Origin: Cryptomeria japonica
Lineage: Eukaryota; Streptophyta; Pinopsida; Cupressales; Cupressaceae
Assembly (NCBI RefSeq): GCF_030272615.1
Contig: NC_081407.1
Span: forward strand, 379,895,179-379,959,178
Reading direction: 5' to 3'
Length of the DNA: 64,000 bases
Shown: in pieces, positions 25,213 to 36,239 of the stretch
How the letters are laid out: each line of letters begins with the position of its first letter
Numbering within the stretch: the stretch's first letter is position 1
Made by a program: the position numbers and the translations under genes
The notes under the pieces: model-generated
Seen by the model: only the letters and a program-made list of their open reading frames with translations
The model's database searches: none
What the model was told of the DNA's origin: nothing

Positions 25213-25357
25213 AACAATTTCATTTTTATTGCATTGCATTGTTAGATCTAGATCTAGCTTATTTCATTTGCTTTCAAAAAAAATAAAAATAAAGAGATAG
25301 GTTTCTTTCATTTTCCTTGCATTGTGTGTTTAAGTTTCATGCAATTTTCATTTCAAA

Positions 25358-26092
25358 ATGTCAGATTTTTATTTGCAAGAAGTTCATGCTTTTGATGATG
25401 TATGCAATTTTGTTGATTATGAGTTTAGTAAGGATGAATTAGATGAAGTTCTAAATGATTTTTTGAATCCTAAGCCTTCTAAACCCTCATTTTGCCAAAA
25501 ATTAATCAACCTTGTTAGTATGCCATTTCGTGGTGATGAGAAAGATAAGTTGAATGGTCCCTCTCATGGGTACATTCCTATCAACTCCTCCACTAGATCT
25601 ATCAACATGGTTGATTCCCATAATTCCCTCTATGATGTTATGTCTCCTTTTGAATCCAAGGATAAGCCTTTCAATCACTATGACCATGCTTTATTGGATG
25701 ATGCCCTTGATGACTTTATGTCTCTACCTAAACTTTCAAACAAAAATAATGCATCTAAAAAGTTAATCAACATAATCAATGTGAATGAACATAGAAAACC
25801 TCTTTTTGTTGTCCAAGGTGCTTGTCCTTCTCCAACTTTACCTCTTCCTAATCAACCTCTTTTCACGGTTCAAGGTGGATATGGTCATGATCCCTTTAGC
25901 ATTCCAAACAAACCCATCATTACGGTTCAAGGAAGGAATCCCACTAAGAGTCCTTATAGCTATGCCAGAAAACCTACTAAGGAGAATTATAATGCAGTTG
26001 TCCATACCTATAACTCAAGAAATAATAGGCAACCTAACCCTCCTCCGGTTGTTCTAACTCCTCTACCTGATCCTAAAATCATTCTTCCTTAA
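25358..26092 (+). CDS. Unknown 244-residue ORF in the gag position of element H
   Basis: Starts MSDFYLQEVHAFDD 146 bases after the primer site and is open for 244 codons. It shows no gag domain and no zinc knuckle. The N-terminal half is acidic with repeated Phe/Asp/Leu (DELDEVLNDFLN, LDDALDDFMSL). The C-terminal half carries three spaced copies of a (K/Q)P(L/I)(F/I)(V/T)VQG motif at about residues 147-190 (KPLFVVQG, QPLFTVQG, KPIITVQG), then a basic Asn/Arg-rich and Pro-rich tail. The downstream region resumes with sequence matching the gag-protease linker of element F, so this ORF replaces gag rather than being added to it. Function unknown. Confidence 0.5.
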   Translation: MSDFYLQEVHAFDDVCNFVDYEFSKDELDEVLNDFLNPKPSKPSFCQKLINLVSMPFRGDEKDKLNGPSHGYIPINSSTRSINMVDSHNSLYDVMSPFESKDKPFNHYDHALLDDALDDFMSLPKLSNKNNASKKLINIINVNEHRKPLFVVQGACPSPTLPLPNQPLFTVQGGYGHDPFSIPNKPIITVQGRNPTKSPYSYARKPTKENYNAVVHTYNSRNNRQPNPPPVVLTPLPDPKIILP

Positions 26093-26094
26093 GA

Positions 26095-29000
26095 ACCTCG
26101 TATTTCACAAACCCTTGGTAAGGAATATGATCTTGTCAAACAACTGAAAGCTACTCCTGCCAAGATATCCCTTTAGGATTTGCTTCAAACTTCCTTGACA
26201 CATGATGGAATGCTACAAGATGCCTTGAAAACATTGAATGTCCCACCCGCAGTGACATCCAATAATATGGCTTCTTTGATTCACTCTAATACATCACCTA
26301 AGGCTTGGATTATGTTTACACAAGATGAGCAACCTTCTAGTGAAATAACGATGAGATAGTTAAATAATTTACTCAATTGAGAGATGCTCCTCAACAAAGT
26401 AATCTCCTAATAAATGATACCATTGATATCAAGATGGATCCTTGTGTTGAAGATAAGATCATCGAGATAGGGAAATGTCTCGATGAAGAAGGGCAAAAAC
26501 AATATGTTGAGTTGTTACATGAATTTCCTGAGATCTTTGCTTGGATATAATCAGGCATGCCTAGCATAGATCCTAAGATTGTCACTCATAACATTGTCCT
26601 AGTTCCTAATGCTAAACCTGTGAAACAAAAGATTTGAAAGATTCACCCTAAGGTGGCATTACTTGTTAAAGCTGAGATTGAAAAATTGTTGTATGTTGGA
26701 TTCATCCATCCTATCGATTATTCCCCATGGATTTCAAACATTGTGGTTGTGGCTAAAGCTGAAAAACAAGATTAGGATGTGTACTAATTTTCATGATTTG
26801 AACAAGGCCTCTTTAAAAGATGATTTTCCCCTCTTGAATATTGATATGATAGTGGATTCAGTAGCAGGACATGTTGTACTATCCTTTATGGATGGTTTCT
26901 CAGGATATAATCAAATTTTCATCAATCCCCAAGATCAATATAAAACTGCTTTCACAACTCCTTGGGGTATGTTTTGTTGGATTGTGATGCCTTTTGGATT
27001 GAAAAACGTAGGCACAACCTATCAGTGTGCTATGACTCTCATCTTTCATGATTATATACATAAGACCTTATAAGATTACGTTGATGATATCTTAGCCAAA
27101 TCTGCCCTTTGTACAGATCATGTTAACATCCTTCATCAAATCTTTGATAGAATTCATAAGTACAACAAGCATTTGAATACTCGAAAAATGTGTTTTTGAT
27201 GTGGATAGTGGAAAACTATTAGGATTCATAGTTTTACGTCATGGCGTTGAGGTGGACACGAAGAAGATAGATGCTATTGTTAACATGCCACCTCCTAAGA
27301 ATGTTTCTCAACTAAAAAGTCTGCAAGGAAAGATCCAAGCTATTCGTCGGTTCATTTCTCAACTTGTGGATCGTACCTTTCCTTTCACACAATTGCTTAA
27401 AAATAATATCACTTTCCAATGGAATGAGGATTGCCATCAAGCATTTGAAGATCTAAAAACCTATTTGGCCAATCCTCTCATTCTTCAACCTATTGATCCT
27501 ACTAAGCCTTTTATTCTATACACCGCTGCTTCCCCTCAAGCTCTTGCAGCCTTATTAGCACAATGTGATAAGGATAGTAGAGAATGCCCATTTTATTACA
27601 TAAGCCGCACTCTAATTGATTACGAAGTCCGATATTATGTGATAGAGAGACAATGCCTTGCTTTAGTCTTTGCAACCCAGAAGTTGAGGCACTATCTCTT
27701 GAATGCTAAGATTCATGTTATCATTAAATTTGATCCTCTTAAACATCTTTTCTCCAAAACCGATCTTTTTGAACACTTAGCTAAGTGGGTTATGATGTTG
27801 ATCGAGTTTGAACTCATGTTTATCTCACAAAAGGCAATAAAGGGTCAAGCATTGATTGATCATTTAGTTTATGCTCCTTCACCCTTCTTCGTACCTAATC
27901 CAGAGTCTTTTTCTAATGAATACATTATTTCCATTAAGGTTGATGAGAATTGGGAACTATACTTCGATGGCTCTAAGTGTCTTACAAGATCAGGGGCAGG
28001 GGTGGTGTTAATTTCTCCTAAAAAGAAGCCTATTCCTTTATCATATCGTCTCAATTTCTTATGTACCAACAACATTGCTAAATATGAAGCTCTTATAGCT
28101 AGAATTAAAGCAACCTTGGCATTGAGTGTGAAGAATCTACATATTTATGGAGATTCTCAACTAATCATAAGACAAGTGACAGGAATTTATAAAGCTAAAC
28201 AAGACAAATTATCACAATATAAAGATCTAGCTTTATCCTTGTTACAAAAATTTGATTCTTACACCATGGAGACCTTTCCTCGAAAATATAATCGACATGC
28301 TGATGCGATGGCATGTGTTGCCTCTCTTGTGTCTCTAGAGGACCCCATGGTGGATCTTCAATTCACTATTCACAACCTTACTTCCCCGACTATTGTTGAT
28401 AACCCTTATTGTTGCATTATAGATTTTGACGAATGGTAGTTGCATGTCGTAAGAAATTTGAGTGATGGTACCTTTCCTAACTTTGCGAATAAGAATACTA
28501 AAGATAGGGTTCATAAATTGGTTGATAGATACATTATCCTTTATAATGTTCTCTATAGGAGGGGTTATAATGGTCTTCTCCTTCGATTCTTAAACAAGGT
28601 TGAGGTCCCTATCGCTCTCAAAGAAGTGCATTCAGGTGCTTGTGGGGGGCATTTTGTGGGTAGGTCTTTAGTTCGGAGATTGATCTAAATGGGATATTAT
28701 TGACAAACCATGGAAAAAGATTCTTTTGCATTTGTTAAACGATGTCATCAGTTTTAGCAACATAGCAATTTGATCCATGCCCTCGCCCAAGAACTTCGAT
28801 CACAGGTAGCATCTTGGCCCTTTTCCACATGGGGGTTGGCTCTCATTGGTAAAATATCTCCTCCTTCATATCAAGGACATACTCTCATTATAACTACCAC
28901 TGATTACTTTATGAAGTGGGTGGAAGTCATTTCTCTTAGATCCACTACCACTAAAGAATTTTTTCAATTCATTTTGGAAAACATCATTTCTCGATTTGGG

Positions 29001-29158
29001 ATACCTTCAGCCTTAGTTTAAAATAATGGAACGCCATTCAAAAATAAGGATGTGAAGAAGTTTCTTGAGAAATAGCATATTCAACATAAATTTTCTACAC
29101 CTTATCATCCTCAATCAAATGGTCAAGCTGAGTCATCTAATAGGATAACTAAACAATA

Positions 29159-29160
<2 letters not shown>
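26095..29160 (+). pseudogene. pol remnant of element H (RT, RNase H, second RNase H, integrase)
   Basis: Starts with a linker similar to residues before the protease in element F, lacks the protease, then follows the F order. Reverse transcriptase lies at about 26480-27190 (FHDLNKASLKDDFPLLNID, MPFGLKN). RNase H lies at about 27480-27760 (YYISRTLIDYEVRYY). The second, archaeal-type RNase H lies at about 27950-28330 (WELYFDGSKCLTRSGAGVV, CTNNIAKYEAL, YGDSQL, ADAM). Integrase runs from about 28600 (HSGACGGHFVGRSL) to 29160, where it stops at a CT microsatellite. It is broken, about ten breaks. Confidence 0.8.

Positions 29161-29162
<2 letters not shown>

Positions 29163-29222
<60 letters not shown>
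29163..29222. repeat. (CT)n microsatellite
   Basis: About 60 bp of nearly pure CT dinucleotides, immediately after the truncated integrase. It may mark a slippage or repair junction. Confidence 0.9.
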
Positions 29223-29759
29223 AGTCTTTTTTCTTCAAAATTGGGTAATATGTTAGCAATTTTTCATTAAAGCATGTAAGATTAAATGATGTTATATTGT
29301 TTGGTCTACATTGCTTCATTCTTGATAAGCATATTTCATTACTGTATTGTTTGTCTTGGATCCTTTTATATAAATTGTAATTGATTTACATTTCATGTGT
29401 GCTAGAATGATACAATTTCTTATGTGTTAAGTAGAATTATATCATGTTGTGTTTGATTAGAGTTAATTAAATCACATTGGTCATATAGTTCTCATGCTTA
29501 ATACATTCTTCTTTTACATCATCACAGTAGTATTTGATTAAATACTTAGTTATTTAATTAAATCACACGTGTATTAATTTAATCATGAAGTATTGAGAAA
29601 TCAATCACATGGAAATTAAATTAGATATACATGCTCATTACTCAATGTGTTACTTCTAATCTAAGCAATGTGTAAATTGTTTAAGCATTACAAATAACAC
29701 AATCATGAGTGTCATCATATATACATCAATACATCAAAATCATCTCCTATCCCTAGAAC
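29223..29759. other. AT-rich spacer, no gene seen
   Basis: Non-coding on both strands, with repeated short aattaaatcac-type stretches. It separates pol of element H from the antisense gene. Confidence 0.5.
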
Positions 29760-32228
29760 TAGTAGAAGGAGGACGGTGGCTAGATGCTCCCTCTTGATCT
29801 GGTCATGGAGGTCGCCCCATGGGGGTGTATCGTTATACAAACTGCGAGTGAATCTGTGAGGTCTTGCGATCTCTCTCCATCATGATCCATCAATATGTGG
29901 CTTCCTCTGTCTGCGATGCCGCTAGGTCATGCTCTGTCTGCTGTAATCTTTCTCGTAGGACCTCCACCTTCGTCCGAATAGGGGAGAAAAGGTTCTCGTG
30001 TCGCCCTGCACTCCTCTACGATCTATGTGGTGTCTATGTGGAACTCAGAATGTGTGCAGTACAATAAGGTCTGTCACTGCATTCTGAATCAGAGAATGCC
30101 ACTCTTGGACGCTAGCTAAAAGATAGAGATAAATTTTTCATTAGTAACATTCTATATCATCAAATATAAAATAGGTAGGATGCATATGTTAATCAATAAC
30201 AAGGCACATTACTTGGATCTCCCTCTTTCTAGTGAGGATCATGGACATCGACTACCTGAGACTGGGACCCACTAGGCTCTCCTCACTCGTATTGTCTTTG
30301 TATAGTTGGTCTAGGTCGATGAGGATCAATATCAGGACCCCTTATGGGACCCCTCTCTACCCGCCATGGGAGACTCATTGGATCTAGGGCTCTGGTATCC
30401 TCTCTGGAGTGGTGAATTGTACCTGACTCATCCTCCTTTTCCTCCTCCTTCTCCTCCTTCTCCTCATCCTCCTCCTCATCCTCCTCATCATCCTCATCAT
30501 CATCTCCATCCTGATCTCCCTCTTCGGTATCAGGATCGCCTCCATCTCCACCTGCCTCCTGCTCCTCTGTGTCGTCACCCTCATCATTTGAATCCTCCTT
30601 GGATGCATTGGATCCCTCTTCCTTTCCTGACTATCTCCATGGTCTGGGGTTCAATCTAGTGAAGTCTACTAGGAAAATGGCTCCAGGGTATGTCCTCCTC
30701 CCCCATGTGATGTATCATCGATGCGTGCCCGAATCATCTCTATAATCTGTCGCTATGTCCTGATCTGACCCATCTGAATCTGTGATGTCAATCTCATAAC
30801 TTGTAAGCCTAAGAATGGCTCCTAGCCTCGACATCACCTGTGAGTCTCAGATGTATACTGGCAGGTCAATAGGAAAACATCGCTCAAACCCAAACAATCA
30901 TCAAACTCATTCAAAGTAGAAAGGAATGACTATGTGGCTATATCATCCCTCTAGTAGACGATTCCTCTGCATGTTGAACATCTGTCTACATAACCCTGCC
31001 CCCATTGACATCCTAATGTAGGCTCTTCATATGAACCTGCCCGCTATCAATCTATCCATGCTCAACCTCCAGTAAGCATATACCCTAGGCTACTCTAGGA
31101 CTAGCTCTATGGGGGCTCCACCAAGTCTAGTGCATCTGATATGCTCAAACATCCACACCTGTAGTAGTGTTCATGTCATAAGGTTGTATCCCTGTCTGAA
31201 TACATATTCTCCAAGGTCATGATAGAGATGCACAAGCATGCTCTGACCCCAAGAGTATACTCTCTTGTGTCTCTCCATGGCTCGTATGGCATAGATGAGT
31301 CCTTCATGCATATGTGTGTCCCGCCCATTGGGGCACACAACTAATGCAAGGGTTGCAATCATGAGTCACCTCACCAATGGAACCTCGCTTGTAGGGTGTA
31401 GGAGCCAGCTGACCATAATGCAACCCCTCATCTTGTTGTGTATCACTCTCCCAACAACATATACCTTCTCTCTCCTATAATCCTCCTATGTGCGGTCAGA
31501 TTGATATCTAACAGTCTCTCCTCTAATGGGTAGGTGCAGAATGCAGCATACATCCTCTAGGGTGACTGTCATCTCCCCCACAGGTAGTGAGAATGTCGAG
31601 GTATCTGCATCCCACCTCTCCATCAGTGCCATCAGCATGGCAGAATGGAATCGGATGGATGACATGTTCATCGCATCCCACAAACCCACTGCATGTCGAA
31701 AATCCCTCTCTCTTGTTCTCAGTCTTAGGATCTTCTCTCGAAGGCTCTGAAAGGTGAGACCGGTGGTATGCTCATGGATGCATGGTAGTGTCTGCAAAAC
31801 ATAAAGCAATCTCTCATCAGTGATCGATCAATCATCTAATCAATGCAATCATTCTATCATTCCTACCATTCATCGCCTGATCTAGTGTCATCGTTGGTCA
31901 CCTCGAACATGGACCAGGGTGCCCTATATGGACCATGTCGCCCTACTGGGACCATGGCACCTAGAGGGGACCATGGTGACCAAAGGGGACCATGGTGCCC
32001 CCTTGGGACCATGGTGCCCTAAGAGGACCAGGATGCCCTAGGACCCCTAGATGTTCGAAGGGTGGGCCCTGACCCAGCATAAGTGATTACATCATCACTT
32101 CTGAAAACTATGAAAACATGATAAAGTCAAATGTGGTCAACTAAGTCAACTCACCTCGTCAAGCAATCGATCAACAAGTACAGATTGTCACAGGATCTCC
32201 ATCTGTGCTCAGGTCGGCGTCGAGGCAT
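29760..32228 (-). pseudogene. Antisense plant-mobile-domain (PMD) gene of element H
   Basis: The minus strand reads ATG at 32228, a short basic first exon, a GTGAGT donor at about 32154, and a TTTTGCAG acceptor at about 31792. The second part opens into a clear PMD segment (31486-31791): MALMERWDADTSTFSLPVGE followed by MTVTLEDVCCILHLPIRGE. A second block (about 31171-31362; HEGLIYAIRAMERHKRVYSW, MLVHLYHDLGEY) fits the later part of the domain. Then comes a strongly acidic Asp/Glu run (about 30420-30560) and a weakly helical tail. PMD proteins occur as host silencing factors (MAIN/MAIL family) and as passengers of Tat-like elements, usually antisense between pol and the 3' LTR, as here. Broken, many breaks. 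Confidence 0.65.
31911..32043. repeat. Minisatellite in the PMD candidate intron of element H, ~19-21 bp x about 7
   Basis: Seven diverged head-to-tail units around GGACCATGGTGCCCT(A). The array sits wholly between the candidate donor (32154) and acceptor (31792). Confidence 0.8.
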
Positions 32229-32240
32229 GATGGCTTGTAT

Positions 32241-32540
32241 GTGGGCTCCTCTGTACTGAATAGTGAAAAAAAGTTAGAAAGTGACAAATGAAGGTGTCAC
32301 TTTCATATTTATGTATTACACACTTTTTGACTTTATATTTTTAAGTTAAAACCCTAATTTCTACATTTTTCTTCAATCTATCATATCTTGAGATAGGAAA
32401 ATCTGATTCGCACACTGTCAGTGGTGTTGGAATCGTGAGTTCACCCTCTCACTCCGTGTTAGTTCCATAATATGCTTGGATGAGTAATCAAGCCTTGTTG
32501 TGAACTTTCTTCATCATGATCTTTACCACAATTCGTTGTG
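32241..32540. other. Interval without a gene
   Basis: AT-rich. No polypurine tract or LTR start for element H could be recognised in it. Confidence 0.4.
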
Positions 32541-33430
32541 GAAGAACTCAGTAGAGTAAGAAATGAATACAAGTTATTCAAGAATGATTCTATAGTGGAG
32601 CAAAACTAGTTGACCAAATGCCTTGAAGAATCTGAGAAATGCATCTCAAATTTGAAGACTCAACTAGAAGACACTAAGGAGTGTCGGTGTAAAGATCTAG
32701 CATCTAACCTAGAGGGAAAAGATAAAGAATATCAACAGTTGGTTGGAGAAATGGAGATTCTTCAAAATGACCTTGAGAAATATCAAGATGAGCTCAAGGT
32801 GAGAATCCTGTTTGATGACAGTAGTGATGCCTTGGACAAACTGTTGAAAAAGAAAAAGAATTCCAAGGACACTGAAGGATTAGGAAGTGGTGTCAATGAA
32901 TTCTCCACCAGCAAGAATGACCCCCACAATGACATTAGGTTTGTCTCCTCAAATTGAGATAACAAGGGTCAGACCTTCACAATTAGAAATGCTCCCTGGA
33001 AGAAGGTTGATCTAACCACAACTGGTGAAGGCATGTAGACAAGGATGAACACTGGTGTTGCAAGAAGGAGGAACAATGCAAATCCCAAAGGAAAAGGGAA
33101 GATGGGAGAAGACAGCTTCACCGGAAGCAAGAAAAAGACAACAAAGAAGACCTCCTACGGGTAGACGACAAGGAAATGTTGCCGCCCACATGTCAATGCA
33201 AGTATGGGAAAAGAAAAGATTAGATGGAAGAGTTGCAGAGAATGGACAACCTAGGATCCTTCCCTTGAGAAGTAGAAATGGAGATATTAAACCAATAAGA
33301 TCTCCCCATGAATGGCAAAATAAGTTTGTAAGTTATAAACCTTCCTTCTTCGGTTATTGCTTTTCATGTAATGGTCATGGCCATAGGGCAGAAGAATGTA
33401 GAAAGGGATCTAGAAGGAATAATCTAGGAT
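32541..33430 (+). pseudogene. gag remnant, plus strand (coiled coil and zinc knuckle)
   Basis: A plus-strand coiled-coil region (about 32610-32810; ISNLKTQLEDTKE, MEILQNDLEKYQDEL) followed by a basic region and a zinc knuckle, CFSCNGHGHRAEEC, at about 33360. This is the ordinary copia-type gag order and resembles the gag parts of elements A, C and G but in the opposite orientation. No LTR, primer site or pol is attached. Broken, several breaks. Confidence 0.6.
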
Positions 33431-33699
33431 GCGTAAAAAGGATTAAATCACATCACAAAAGCATAGGACAGTGCCCAAAATCATCAACGCAACAAACCCT
33501 AGCCTCTGGAGTCCAAAAACGGTAAGAAAAGTCAACCAGAAAGTCAAAAACCAACCCAGAAATGACCTGACACTACTTTACTGCTTTTGTCATTATTCTG
33601 GCGCTATTGTTGCCTGAAATGGTGCTATTGTAGCCCAAAATAGCATTTTTGTTTTGGGTTCATGCAGTGCCTGTCCTAAATTCACTTTTTTGTTCATGC
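33431..33699. other. Interval without a recognised gene
   Basis: Transition between the gag remnant and the inverted-repeat block. Includes a short doubled stretch around ggcgctattgt / ggtgctattgtag (about 33600-33630). Nothing codes convincingly. Confidence 0.4.
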
Positions 33700-35200
33700 T
33701 CTGATAGACCTATTTAGACACATGGATGATGATTTGCTGCCACTCGTGACTTTATTTCTCAGATATGGATATTGCTAGATGCTTATTTGGACATGATATT
33801 TGATGATTTACATGATGGATGATATATTCTACATATTTTGATGGATGAAGTTACATTGATGGATTATATGTATTTGACGTTTTAAGATGAAATGATGATC
33901 CTATGATGATATGTTGATTCTATGTTGATATAAAGGTTCTAATCCCTATTTGGTAGTTATGGTTTCATTCAATGTATTGATGTGATTTATATGTGTGACT
34001 GTCTTCATGAAAGGGACAATACCTTGTCACTCATTGAGACCATGATAAGGTTTTGCGATTCCCTTTTCACTTGCCTGTTTATTATAATGGATATATGTCA
34101 TATATGCATTGTATTGTGTTTCAGGATTGCAAGTACCGAACATCGACTCCACCTGGCTTCACAGGTTTGAGCATGTCCGATCCCAATGGCAAGTTGTCGA
34201 AGATGACATAGTTTTTGTCACACACTCTAGGTCTAAGTTGTGCACCTTCTCGATTGTACCACAATGCAAGTTGAGGTCATTAAAGTCTTGTGTTGTGTCT
34301 GTTCCCTTGGCGTAAGATTATTTATTTGGTGTAGTGTGGTTATTGTTTAATTATTTGGTTATAGATATTTATTTGATTATTTTTGGATGATGATTTATTA
34401 TGAGATTGTATTTAACCAATTGAGATTAATTTAATTGGTTTATTGATATAACCATTATGTATTTGTGAATTATTGATTATCTATTTATTTATTAATGATT
34501 TAATTATTAATTATTGTTGAGGTTGGATTATGTTGATATGATGTTTAATGGTTTATTTATTATTTATTTAATGATTTATTTATTATTCGATTTATTATTT
34601 ATTTATGTTGATTTATTGTTGAATGATTTATTTATTTATTGTTGTTTTTCTTTATTTAATTGATAAATATTATTGGTTTTTTAATTTATTGGCTTTATTA
34701 AATTATTTATTGTTGTTAATGATTTGATTCTATATTTTTATTTAAGGATCTTATTTTTAAGGCCTTATTCATTTAATTTCTTTAATTGATTTTATTGGGT
34801 GATGGATTATTATTTAATGTGTTTATATAAATAATATATTATCCGTAATTGCATATGTAATATAGTTTACCTACCCTTGCATGTGATTGGTTGATTTTTA
34901 TTTGGTAGGTAAATTATATCGGGTGAATAATATATTTCTCAAAACTATGCAAGATAGGTAAATTATATTATTTTTGGAATTTTTTTATTGATCGGACTTA
35001 CACTATAGTTTTATGTTTAATTTTGATTTATTTAGCTTTTTGCAAATTTTGTCGGGTTAAGCATCAAACAGTTTTCTGGAATTGGATTTTGATGGGATTT
35101 CAATTTAAGGATTGGATTGAAGCTTTGGATTGTTGAGGAATTTTCTTCTTCAGATTTTCAACCAATTTTGGATTGCGATTGCAGGTCGGTTTGAATTTCT
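33700..35200 (+). repeat. Left arm of a ~1.5 kb diverged inverted repeat
   Basis: Matches the complement of 38590-40130. The clearest block is 34140-34320 (ACATCGACTCCACCT, GTTGTCGAAGATGACATAG, ACACACTCTAGGTC) against 39525-39705. It continues through an AT-rich TTTATTTATT section and a TTTTGGATTGCG stretch near 35170. Non-coding, probably two copies of one LTR family in opposite orientation. Confidence 0.7.
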
Positions 35201-36239
35201 CCTTCAAATTTTTGGTTTCCGAAAAGATTGTATTCTCTGCGACTGTGAAATTGTGGTTGACATTGCTTGAAATGTTTGGGGAAAATTTGGAATCAAGATT
35301 TGTAGAATTTAATTTTCTTCTTGTAAAGGAAAGTGATTGGGGGGAAATTGCAATTCAATGTTTTAATTTTTTGAATTTTGTTGTCAGAAACTCTTTCTCT
35401 GTGAGTGACTATGTATTCAGTCTTGAGTTTTTAAAGATATTGATTTGAAATTAGATTTGATCATTCCTTAAATTGTATCCCTTGAGCTCCCTCTCTATTT
35501 CAGAGTTCGATTTGGTCATTTTTGGTCTCTCGTGATTGTTGGGAGTTCTCTGTAACTCTCAGAGACTACACATTTGGGAGTGCAGACCCTTCCAAGTGTG
35601 TGCATAGGTTGAAATTGAACCTTGAAATCCTTGCATAGGTCTCTAAATGTTAATTGCAGTGTTTCTCTTTCTCTCTCCTTGTTAGTATGTCTTCTATGTG
35701 TGATATTTGGCACTGTGGGAGATGGATTTTCTTAAGCAACTTTTGCTAGTGAGTTTGTTAATAATGGTTTTAGTTGTCCTTAGCAAGATTTGAGTCTTCC
35801 GGACCCTCAATATGCAATTTGTGGGCTGTTTTGGACCCCTGAGCATACCTGAGTCAGTTTCTAAGCCCTGCATCATTATTTTGCTAGATTTTCTACATTT
35901 TTCCCAAAAGAATTGTAAGACTTACCAATGGCACTATAGGACATACCAAGGGCATTGTGTTGCACCCCAGGGGCATTAGAAAACCTACCAAGGGAGATGA
36001 GGTCCTAAAACCCATGGTGTAAGACAATTTACCAAAAACGCTAACATATGACCCCAAAATACTACAGTATGAACCCAAAATGCTATATAATTGACCAAAA
36101 ATTTGATGGTACATACTAAAAAAGATACCCTACATACCAAGGATGCTACTCTTCAAACCAAAATCGCTGGATTGTTCCGAGGGTCCTAAAAAGTTAGTTT
36201 TTGGCCAGTTTTAGTGTCTTTAATGCCAACATTCTCAAT
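35201..36239. other. Non-coding interval between repeat blocks
   Basis: No supported gene. Includes a stretch of loosely repeated 'accaa(g/a)ggc(a/g)' phrases (about 35920-36170), about ten diverged occurrences, which look like an old minisatellite. Confidence 0.4.

Larger units (their letters stand above)
24576..32240 (+). mobile_element. Element H: gag/protease-less Ty3/gypsy (Tat-like) derivative with antisense PMD gene
   Basis: Plus-strand order: LTR (about 24576-25190), Trp-tRNA-type primer site (25195), an unrelated ORF where gag should be (25358-26092), a pol remnant with RT, RNase H, second RNase H and integrase (26095-29160), a CT microsatellite, AT-rich spacer, and an antisense plant-mobile-domain gene (29760-32228). 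The second RNase H places it with Tat-like elements. No 3' LTR is recognised. Broken, about ten breaks or more in pol alone. Confidence 0.7.

Noticed and set aside
30384-30608. Arg/Met-rich minus-strand ORF
   Set aside because: It is a wrong-frame reading of the acidic Asp/Glu run of the PMD gene of element H.
20078-33453. 22-base match aaaaaggattaaatcayatcac at 20078 and 33434 as a shared LTR end
   Set aside because: Both flanks diverge at once on either side, so it cannot be used to set a border; left unexplained.
35173-35448. 91-codon plus-strand ORF with hydrophobic stretches
   Set aside because: It lies in the repeat arm and interval shared with non-coding sequence at 38600; composition is that of T-rich DNA.
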